DNA of 5,945 nt, from assembly GCA_022560365.1 (NCBI GenBank), contig JADFTG010000087.1, positions 1 through 5,945 on the forward strand, in the 5' to 3' direction. This DNA is from Chloroflexota bacterium. Lineage in GTDB: Bacteria; Chloroflexota; Dehalococcoidia; SM23-28-2; RBG-16-64-32. This document shows positions 1-5,534 of the stretch, one piece after another. A program made the translations under genes and the position numbers. Position 1 is the stretch's first letter. Every line of letters begins with the position of its first letter. Under the pieces are notes generated by a model that worked only from the letters and a program-made list of their open reading frames with translations, did no database searches and was not told where the DNA came from.

Positions 1-2
1 CC

Positions 3-911
3 GCCTGGTCGGGGGGGGGGGGCGCCCGGCCGGCCGCACCCGCCAGCCAGACCAGCACATCAGTAGCCGCCGAGGCTGACTCCGCGCCGGAGGGCCTTCA
101 GCCGGATGACTACTGGTTCCGTGGCGTGATCACCGACATCCTCGATGCCCGCGCGGTTTCTGACGCGCCGTATGTCGTTGAGGTGGAGGTCACAGAGTAC
201 TTGGACGGGAGCACGGTCCAGGTCGGTGCGACGTTCAACATAGTCCAGAGCTACGGGTTCGGCGTCTACCGCTGCTTTGGCCAGGTGTCCAATAACCTGA
301 GGATCGGCGCCGAGGTGCTCGTCTACGCCCACACCGACGGGGAAGACGTGGGCGATCTGGCGACGTGCGCTGACGAACGATACTTCGTCCTGCTGACACC
401 GGTGGAGGCCGCCGCGACGCCCGCACCGCCGACGTGCCGACCCGATCAACCCGATTGTCAGATAGTTGTCGCCCCTGCTCCTTCGCCCACGTGCCCTCCA
501 AATCAACCCAATTGCCCCCTGTCGTCTCCCTCTGAGGTGACAACTGAGGCTCCAACCCCTCCTCCCTATCCGACCTGTTCCCCTGACATACACTGCGCAT
601 TCCTTCTCCGCACCGTGACGATCGACCTCTGGTCTTGCGACGGCGGCCCGTGTGATGGGGAGGAGGAGCCCGGCTGCCAACGGTCCGTCTCGCTACAGGT
701 CGGCGAAGAATCGTTTGCGCCGGACCCATTTTTCTGCATCGTGCAGTTCCACGCCGTGCCCTTCGGCGACTACCTCGTCGTGGTCGCCAGGCGCGTGGCC
801 TGCGGGTCGGCGTGCGATGCCCCGGAGCGGTGCCAGGTCGTCGCGTCAGCGAACCGTATCGCGATCGAGCCGGCCGCAGACGGCGAGTGCCCCGTCCACG
901 TGATCCGCTGA
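3..911 (+). CDS. 5'-partial cysteine-rich, probably exported protein with a TIMP/netrin-like domain
   Basis: I do not recognise a named family for the whole protein. The frame is open from the left edge to the TGA at 909-911 (302 codons visible). A GTG at 126 could start a 261-residue product, but the upstream in-frame text runs through an Ala/Ser/Thr/Pro-rich stretch into DDYWFRG, which looks like the first strand of the following domain, so the real start is probably off-window. Numbering from the GTG, residues 1-92 alternate short beta-like strands with C50 and C81 placed as in bacterial TIMP/netrin-like (OB-fold) domains, around an IGAEVLVYA core. Residues 101-157 form a Pro-rich linker with three Cys-pair repeats. 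Residues 158-261 are a second Cys-rich domain. There are 16 cysteines, an even number, and no membrane segment is visible, so a disulfide-bonded extracytoplasmic protein is likely. A signal peptide or lipobox would lie upstream. Function is unknown; the domain match rests on pattern only. Confidence 0.7.
   Translation, partial: AWSGGGGARPAAPASQTSTSVAAEADSAPEGLQPDDYWFRGVITDILDARAVSDAPYVVEVEVTEYLDGSTVQVGATFNIVQSYGFGVYRCFGQVSNNLRIGAEVLVYAHTDGEDVGDLATCADERYFVLLTPVEAAATPAPPTCRPDQPDCQIVVAPAPSPTCPPNQPNCPLSSPSEVTTEAPTPPPYPTCSPDIHCAFLLRTVTIDLWSCDGGPCDGEEEPGCQRSVSLQVGEESFAPDPFFCIVQFHAVPFGDYLVVVARRVACGSACDAPERCQVVASANRIAIEPAADGECPVHVIR
429..596 (+). repeat. Three PTCxPxxPxC-type cysteine-pair repeats in a proline-rich linker
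   Basis: Within the exported protein the motif occurs as PTCRPDQPDC (429-458), PTCPPNQPNC (486-515) and a shortened PTCSPDIHC (570-596). The first two units match at 23 of 30 bases by hand alignment, which suggests duplication. The spacers are rich in Pro, Ala, Ser and Thr. Each unit offers a local Cys pair (six residues between cysteines in units one and two, five in unit three), so each could close its own small disulfide loop. I know of no named domain with this pattern. Confidence 0.75.
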
Positions 912-940
912 CGGGCACGCCGGTTGGTGCCGTCATTGCT

Positions 941-974
941 CCGCTCATGGATTCGAGAGCCTCACCATGAGCGG
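941..974. terminator. Candidate bidirectional terminator hairpin between convergent genes
   Basis: Arms CCGCTCATGG (941-950) and CCATGAGCGG (965-974) are a perfect 10-bp inverted repeat around a 14-nt loop. The stem can extend by a G-U and a C-G pair to 939-976. It starts 30 nt after the stop of the rightward gene and lies about 90 nt beyond the stop of the leftward Fe-S gene. No T-run follows on either strand, so it is not a classical intrinsic terminator. It may act as a U-less terminator or a 3'-end stabiliser. The rest of the 912-1065 gap has no gene that I can see. Confidence 0.45.
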
Positions 975-1065
975 GGGCGAGGCGTCCGACGGCTCCATCC
1001 GATCGGCTCGTCCTGAGGCCCAGACTCGCCCGTAGGACTCTCGAAGGATGAGCGGCGCTTAGACG

Positions 1066-3249
1066 CTACGCCGTAGTGTCGTCGCCCGCGCCTTGCTCTG
1101 GCGGCTCGCCCTCGGTGGGCGCTTCGGCGGTGGCAGCCGGTTCCGGCTCGGCTGGTGCGGGCGGGGCGCCACCGTTGCCGTTGGGCGCGAGCGGCTTGCT
1201 GTAGGCGATGCTCATGTCGAGCAGCTCGGCAACGTCGAAGACCTGGACGCCGCGTTCCGCCGCGGCCGGGACCGCACCGACGCCCGACTCGAACATCTGC
1301 ATGCAGAAGGGACAGGCGACGGCGATCACGTCAGCGCCGGTCTCCACGGCCTCTTCCGTGCGCACGACGTTGATGCGCTCGCCGCGGTTCTCCTCGACCC
1401 ACATGTGCCCGCCGCCGGCGCCGCAGCAGAACGTGCCGCGCTTGCAGCGGGGCATCTCCACCTGCTCGGATCCGGCGGCGGCGATCACCTGCCGCGGGTC
1501 GTCGATGACGTCGTTGTGGCGGGACATGTAGCAGGGGTCGTGGTAGGTCACGGTCTTGTCCTGCAGGCCGTTCGCCTGCTGCGCCGAGAGCTTTCCGGAT
1601 CGCACCAGTTGGGCGAGCAGCTCCGTGTGGTGGACGGTCTCGTACGTGCCTTCGAAGTCCGGATACTCGTGCTTGATCGTGTTGTAGCAATGCGGGCAGT
1701 TGGCGACCACTTTCTGCACGCCTTTGGCGTTCATCAGCTCGATGTTTTGTTTGGCCTGCATCTGATAGAGGTACTCGTTGCCGAGGCGCCGCGCCGGGTC
1801 GCCAGAGCAGCCTTCCTCCGCAGCCAGCACGCCGAAGCTGACGCCGGCCTGCATGAAGAGCCGCACCAGCGCCTTCGTCACCTTGACGTTTCGCTCCTGC
1901 AGCGCCCCCGAGCAGCCGACCCAGTAGAGATACTCCTGGCTGCCGTCGAAGACCGGCACTTCCGTGCCCTCGGCGGCCATCTCCTCGATCCACGTCGTGC
2001 GCGTCAGCTGCGTCCCGCGCCACGGGTGGCCGCGCTGCTCGATCTGCATGAGAGTGGCCTGCGCCGTCTCCGGCATGTTCGACTGCTCCATCACCATGAA
2101 GCGGCGGACGTCCATGATCGTCGGCACGTGCTCGATGAACACGGGGCACGCTTCCATGCAGGCGCCGCAGGTCACGCAGTCCCATGTCTGTTCGAAGCCG
2201 ACGGCGTCGACCGTCGTCTTAGGTTCAGCCACCTCGCCGTCGCCGTTTGAGGCGGCCGCTTTCTTCATCCAGAAGCGTGCCGGCGGTGTCTCGTCGTCCA
2301 GCATGTGCCGGACGTCGACGATGTATTGCTTCGGCGAAAGCAGCTTGCCGGTGATGCTCGCCGGGCAGACCTCGGTGCAGCGGCCACACTCGGTGCAATT
2401 GAAGGGGTCGAGCAGCTGCTTCCAGTTGAAGTCAGTGAGCTTGCCGGCGCCGAAGCTCTCGGCCTCCTCGATGTTCTTGATCGGCTGCATCACCCCCGTC
2501 GGCTCATATCGGCGCAAGAAGATCTGCGGAACGATGGCGAGCACGTGTGAGTGCTTGGAGTAGGGGAGGAAGCAGAGGAAGCCGAGGAAGTCGATCAGGT
2601 GGTTGTACCAGAAGAACGTATTGAACGCCTCCGCCGTCCCCGTCGACATGCCCAGCTCGCCCCATAGCTCGGAGAAGCCGTAAGCAAGGAACGACAGCTC
2701 GGCGTTCTCGAACAACTCGGGGTGGAGGTAGAACTCGAAGCTGTTGACCATAACGTCGGTGACCATCAGCCAGAAGATGAAGAAGAGCGTCATCCAGCCG
2801 TCGATGTTCAGCGACATGCGCTTCGGCTTCCAGACCACCCTCTGGAAGACGGCCATGCCGATGCCGACGATGACCAGGATGTTGAAGGTGTCCATCACCG
2901 GTCGCAGCACGTCGTAGATGCCGGGCACGAGTGCCTCGAACGAGATGCCGTTGTCGACGCCGTTGAGGAGGAAGTTCACCGTGCGGATCTGGAGGATGAT
3001 GAAGCCCCACCAGATCAGCGTGTGCAGGAGGCCCGAGTACCAGTATTGGCGGCGAGCGACGCGCGCGTTGCCAAGCAGCCACGGTATGAGGCCGGCGACG
3101 CGCCAGAAGAGGTGGTTGAGGCGGTTCAGTGGCTGCGCGGCGAAGAGCCAGCTAACGCGGACGTACCCGGACCAGGCGAAGAAGGCCATGAACCCGAAGA
3201 AGATGGCGTAGAAGATGATGTTCCCGGGAAACTCGTTCGCTGGCGTCAT
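1066..3249 (-). CDS. Membrane Fe-S oxidoreductase, EtfD/Emo type (NarI-like region, 2x[4Fe-4S], 2xCCG)
   Basis: Likely role: passes electrons from reduced electron-transfer flavoprotein, fed by acyl-CoA dehydrogenases, into the membrane quinone pool. The 727 residues hold, in order: about five membrane segments (near 8-29, 72-95, 120-138, 152-172, 213-230) resembling the nitrate-reductase gamma (NarI) fold, with H76, H217, H233 and H235 as possible heme b ligands; ferredoxin motifs C285-C288-C291-C295-P and C358-C361-C364-C368-P; a first CCG domain (C446, C481-S482-G483, C518-PH-C521); a second, complete CCG domain (C573, C608-C609-G610, C646-PF-C649); and a Pro/Glu/Ala-rich tail from about 686. 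This order matches M. tuberculosis EtfD (Rv0338c) and Geobacter Emo as I know them. I chose the ATG at 3247-3249 because AGGAG precedes it by 5 nt. A TTG at 3288 would add 13 residues but overlaps the -10 box. The upstream acyl-CoA synthetase supports a fatty-acid role. Other HdrD-like quinone reductases remain possible, and no etfAB is visible. Confidence 0.88.
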   Translation of the reverse strand: MTPANEFPGNIIFYAIFFGFMAFFAWSGYVRVSWLFAAQPLNRLNHLFWRVAGLIPWLLGNARVARRQYWYSGLLHTLIWWGFIILQIRTVNFLLNGVDNGISFEALVPGIYDVLRPVMDTFNILVIVGIGMAVFQRVVWKPKRMSLNIDGWMTLFFIFWLMVTDVMVNSFEFYLHPELFENAELSFLAYGFSELWGELGMSTGTAEAFNTFFWYNHLIDFLGFLCFLPYSKHSHVLAIVPQIFLRRYEPTGVMQPIKNIEEAESFGAGKLTDFNWKQLLDPFNCTECGRCTEVCPASITGKLLSPKQYIVDVRHMLDDETPPARFWMKKAAASNGDGEVAEPKTTVDAVGFEQTWDCVTCGACMEACPVFIEHVPTIMDVRRFMVMEQSNMPETAQATLMQIEQRGHPWRGTQLTRTTWIEEMAAEGTEVPVFDGSQEYLYWVGCSGALQERNVKVTKALVRLFMQAGVSFGVLAAEEGCSGDPARRLGNEYLYQMQAKQNIELMNAKGVQKVVANCPHCYNTIKHEYPDFEGTYETVHHTELLAQLVRSGKLSAQQANGLQDKTVTYHDPCYMSRHNDVIDDPRQVIAAAGSEQVEMPRCKRGTFCCGAGGGHMWVEENRGERINVVRTEEAVETGADVIAVACPFCMQMFESGVGAVPAAAERGVQVFDVAELLDMSIAYSKPLAPNGNGGAPPAPAEPEPAATAEAPTEGEPPEQGAGDDTTA

Positions 3250-3254
3250 GTTAG

Positions 3255-3259
3255 CTCCT
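3255..3259 (-). promoter_or_regulatory. Ribosome binding site AGGAG that decides the Fe-S oxidoreductase start
   Basis: On the minus strand the text reads AGGAG-CTAAC-ATG, a five-base core Shine-Dalgarno with 5-nt spacing. The alternative TTG start 39 nt upstream has no such site. This fixes the start at 3249. Confidence 0.8.
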
Positions 3260-3287
3260 GCCGATCGTCTCCAGACTTGCGCGCCCA

Positions 3288-3317
3288 ATGATAGCGACGG
3301 GCGAGAAGGTGGGTCAA
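3288..3317 (-). promoter_or_regulatory. Sigma70-type promoter for the Fe-S oxidoreductase gene
   Basis: On the minus strand a -35 box TTGACC (3312-3317; 5 of 6 to TTGACA) and a -10 box TATCAT (3288-3293; 5 of 6 to TATAAT) are separated by 18 nt. Transcription would start near 3281, giving a leader of about 30 nt before the ATG at 3249 and keeping the AGGAG site inside the transcript. The boxes lie in the 104-nt gap after the small membrane protein gene, so this gene can be expressed apart from the upstream ones. No operator-like palindrome is evident around it. Confidence 0.6.
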
Positions 3318-3353
3318 ACGGCGGATCGAACGAGCGGGTGGAAGGTCAGCGTG

Positions 3354-3827
3354 CTAGGCACTCGATCCTGAGCGCTGGAAGATGAAGCCGGCGCCGATCG
3401 CCAGGAGAGCCGTCGGCGGCGCCATGATCGCCGCGAAGACGATTCCGAGGCCAGGGGTGGCCAGCCCGAGCATCGCCAGCAGCATGACCCCAATCGTCGT
3501 GATCCGCAAAACGGACCGGCGGCGCGGATGATCGCGGACGATCGAAACGGCGACCGCGGGCAAGAAAAAGAGGCCGATGAACGCAAAGGCGATCGCCCAT
3601 AGACGCGACCCTTCTAGAGGATCGATGAGCACAGCCGTCGCCAGCGTGAATAGCATCCCGGCACCGAGCAGGCCGCCCGCCGCGCCGCTGAAGGAGATGC
3701 CGCCGCCGGTCGTGCCCTCGGAAGAGGGCGCGACCTCCTCGCTGACAGGGACGCCGGCAGCCATCGCCTCCTGACGTTGCTCCTGGCGTTCGAGCCGCTG
3801 CCGGCGCTTGCGCCTTCGCCGCGGCAT
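3354..3827 (-). CDS. Small membrane protein of unknown function with strongly basic N-terminus
   Basis: I do not recognise this 157-residue protein. Residues 1-18 contain about nine Arg/Lys (PRRRRKRRQRLERQ at the start), followed by a polar acidic/Ser/Gly stretch to about 45. Four hydrophobic segments then follow at about 46-68, 75-96, 107-123 and 126-150. The loop between segments two and three is basic (RDHPRRR), so by the positive-inside rule both the N-terminus and this loop probably face the cytoplasm. The ATG at 3825-3827 begins 22 nt after the stop of the acyl-CoA synthetase on the same strand. No clear Shine-Dalgarno precedes it, so translation may depend on ribosomes arriving from the upstream gene. 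Strong hydrophobic periodicity and position favour it over the overlapping Arg-rich frames at 3346-3600 and 3314-3586. The basic tail could bind nucleic acid, acidic lipid or a partner, but nothing shows which. Confidence 0.68.
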   Translation of the reverse strand: MPRRRRKRRQRLERQEQRQEAMAAGVPVSEEVAPSSEGTTGGGISFSGAAGGLLGAGMLFTLATAVLIDPLEGSRLWAIAFAFIGLFFLPAVAVSIVRDHPRRRSVLRITTIGVMLLAMLGLATPGLGIVFAAIMAPPTALLAIGAGFIFQRSGSSA

Positions 3828-3849
3828 TACGGTCGCATCGACGGCGGCG

Positions 3850-5418
3850 TTAGCCGCTCTTCGCTTCGCCGAACTGCTTGCGGAGGTCGGTCTTGAGCAC
3901 CTTGCCGACGTAGTTACGGGGCAGGTCTTCGACGAAGGCGTAGAACTTCGGCGCCTTGTAGCTAGCGAGGCGATCCTTTACGAACTGCGTCAGGTCGTCC
4001 TCGCTCGCCCGCTGACCCGGCTTGAAGACGACGATCGCTTTCACCTCTTCGCCCCACTCGACGTCCGGCACGCCGATCACGGCGGCGTCCTCGACGGCGT
4101 CGTGCTGCTGCAGGACGTTCTCGATCTCGCCCGGCGCAATGTTCTCGCCGCCGCGGATGATCAGGTCCTTCGTGCGGCCCGTTATGTAGAGATATCCGTC
4201 GTCGTCCATCCAGCCGACGTCGCCCGTGTGCAGCCAGCCGCCCTTGATCGCCTCCGACGTGTCCTCGTCGCGGTTCAGGTAGCCGGACATCACGCGTGGG
4301 CCCTGCGCGACGATCTCCCCCTCCTGTCCGGGCGGCAGGATCTCGCCTTCTGGGTCCATGATCATGACCACGATGTCGTCCATCGCCCGGCCGACGGAGC
4401 GCAGCCGCTTGAGCGCCAGTTCCCGCGCCTCGCCCTCCTCCTTCGGAATCTGATGGTCGTCCGGACCGAGGAACGTGAGCGACGAGGTGCTCTCTGTCTG
4501 GCCGTAGGCGTTCATCAGGCCGCAGGGCATCACATCGACGGCTTTCATCACGACTTCGTAAGGCATCGGCGCGGCGCCGTAGGCAACGAGCTTCAGTGAG
4601 CCGAGGTCCGTCTTGTCGAAGTCCTCGTGCTCCATGACCCGCTTGAGCATCGTCGGCACGATGAAGCTGTGCGTGACGCCGTGCTCCTGCACGGCCGTCA
4701 GCCAGGCGGAGGACTCGAACTGCGGCAGGATCGCCATCTTGCGGCCGGACCAGACGGTGGAGAGCATCGTCGTCGCGCCGGCGACGTGGTAGAAGGGCAC
4801 GGAGACGAGCAGCACGTCCGGCTTCTCCGCCGCCGGGTCGACCGGCTCGACGGTGTTCGTGACGTAGACGGACATGCCGAGGAAGGTGAGGACGACGCCC
4901 TTGGGCAGCGCCGTCGTGCCGCTGGTGTAGATGATGATCGTCGGGTCGGCGTCGTCGATCTCGGTGAAGATCTCGTCCGGTTCGTGCGCGGCGAGCAGGT
5001 CCTCGTAGTACGGCATGTCGTCGGACTTGCTGTCGATGGCGACGAAGTGCTTGACCGTCGTCAGCTCGCCCCGGATCGCGGTCAGGAGGTCGAGGTAGCG
5101 CTCGCCGACGAAGACGACAGTCGCCTCGGCGTTGTTGCACATGTAGACGATCTCTTCCCGCTTTGCCCGGTAGTTGAGAGGCACGAAGACGCCGCCCAGT
5201 CTGGCCGTGGCGTAGTAGGTCTCGACGTACTCCATCGAGTTAAGCGCCATGACCGCGACCTTATCGCCCTGGCCGACGCCCATCCCCTGCAGCGCGTTGA
5301 CCAGGCGGTTGACGCGCTCCTGCATCTCGGCGAAGGTGCGCGTCTTGCCCTCGCACACCATCGCCGTCCGCTCCGGGACGGTGGCGGCGGCGATCATCAG
5401 GAATTCGCTGGTGTTCAT
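3850..5418 (-). CDS. Acyl-CoA synthetase (AMP-forming), FadD-like, ANL superfamily
   Basis: Activates a carboxylate with ATP and CoA to acyl-CoA, AMP and pyrophosphate through an acyl-adenylate, in the cytoplasm or at the inner membrane face. The 522-residue length is normal for the family. Visible core motifs: A3 P-loop YTSGTTALPKGV (164-175, with Ala at 170 where Gly/Ser is usual); A5 NAYGQTES (303-310); A7 HTGD (397-400); the A8 hinge around GRTKDLIIRGGENI (414-427); and the A10 catalytic lysine K506 in NYVGK. In related synthetases this lysine is the site of inhibitory acetylation. The ATG at 5416-5418 follows a GGGAGGG site. Within the family the motifs do not fix the substrate: medium- or long-chain fatty acid is favoured by the neighbouring Fe-S oxidoreductase, but an aryl or other acid is possible. 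The gene heads a same-strand series with the membrane protein (22-nt gap) and the oxidoreductase. Upstream, only a lone TATAGG (5463-5468) resembles a -10 box, with no matching -35. Confidence 0.93.
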   Translation of the reverse strand: MNTSEFLMIAAATVPERTAMVCEGKTRTFAEMQERVNRLVNALQGMGVGQGDKVAVMALNSMEYVETYYATARLGGVFVPLNYRAKREEIVYMCNNAEATVVFVGERYLDLLTAIRGELTTVKHFVAIDSKSDDMPYYEDLLAAHEPDEIFTEIDDADPTIIIYTSGTTALPKGVVLTFLGMSVYVTNTVEPVDPAAEKPDVLLVSVPFYHVAGATTMLSTVWSGRKMAILPQFESSAWLTAVQEHGVTHSFIVPTMLKRVMEHEDFDKTDLGSLKLVAYGAAPMPYEVVMKAVDVMPCGLMNAYGQTESTSSLTFLGPDDHQIPKEEGEARELALKRLRSVGRAMDDIVVMIMDPEGEILPPGQEGEIVAQGPRVMSGYLNRDEDTSEAIKGGWLHTGDVGWMDDDGYLYITGRTKDLIIRGGENIAPGEIENVLQQHDAVEDAAVIGVPDVEWGEEVKAIVVFKPGQRASEDDLTQFVKDRLASYKAPKFYAFVEDLPRNYVGKVLKTDLRKQFGEAKSG

Positions 5419-5421
5419 ATG

Positions 5422-5428
5422 CCCTCCC
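5422..5428 (-). promoter_or_regulatory. Purine-rich ribosome binding site for the acyl-CoA synthetase
   Basis: On the minus strand the text reads AGGGAGGG-CAT-ATG. GGGAGGG is complementary to the 16S rRNA tail over GGAGG-like bases and sits close to the ATG at 5418, with 3 nt from the last G. Spacing is slightly short, but it supports this start. Confidence 0.6.
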
Positions 5429-5500
5429 TATGGCGGCCGGACCTCTGGGCGCAGACCGGCGGCCTATAACGCTACCGAAAACCGCTGCTGGTCGCCAGTC

Positions 5501-5520
5501 CCCCTAGGAGTGCTCCGGGG
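5501..5520. terminator. Weak imperfect hairpin after the Rieske-fold gene
   Basis: CCCC-TA-GGAG-TG-CTCC-GGGG folds into an eight-pair stem interrupted by a 2-nt bulge. The loop is so tight that the innermost pair must open. It begins 15 nt past the Rieske-fold stop on the minus strand and has no T-run. If it terminates transcription, the synthetase needs its own promoter in 5419-5500, where I see no convincing one. Confidence 0.22.
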
Positions 5521-5534
5521 TAGATCAGGCACTG

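Noticed and set aside
60..680. Second minus-strand frame opposite the same gene
   Set aside because: Arg/Gly-rich low-complexity start and no recognisable domain; it covers only part of the plus-strand gene.
235..948. Long minus-strand frame opposite the exported protein
   Set aside because: Its product is Arg/Pro/Gly-rich without domain pattern, typical of an antisense shadow in high-GC DNA. The plus-strand product has ordered Cys, strands and repeats.
952..1045. 8-bp inverted repeat TTCGAGAG (952-959) / CTCTCGAA (1038-1045)
   Set aside because: The arms are 78 nt apart and one arm lies in the loop of the stronger 941-974 hairpin, so it is probably chance or a minor alternative fold.
1093..2250. 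385-codon plus-strand frame over the Fe-S oxidoreductase
   Set aside because: His/Arg/Leu-rich antisense product. The minus strand carries unmistakable ferredoxin and CCG motifs across the same bases.
3247..3288. TTG start at 3288 for the oxidoreductase
   Set aside because: It lies in the -10 box, lacks a Shine-Dalgarno and adds residues that precede a normal N-terminus. The ATG at 3249 has AGGAG at good spacing.
3808..4599. 263-codon plus-strand frame over the acyl-CoA synthetase
   Set aside because: Antisense shadow of a gene with all core ANL motifs; no domain of its own.
5465..5470. TATAAC on the plus strand as a rightward promoter
   Set aside because: No -35 partner and no rightward gene downstream; the next gene to the right is on the minus strand.
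5486..5499. Short palindrome CTGGTCGCCAG in the 5419-5534 gap
   Set aside because: Only four paired bases with no repeat copy or promoter overlap; expected by chance in GC-rich DNA.
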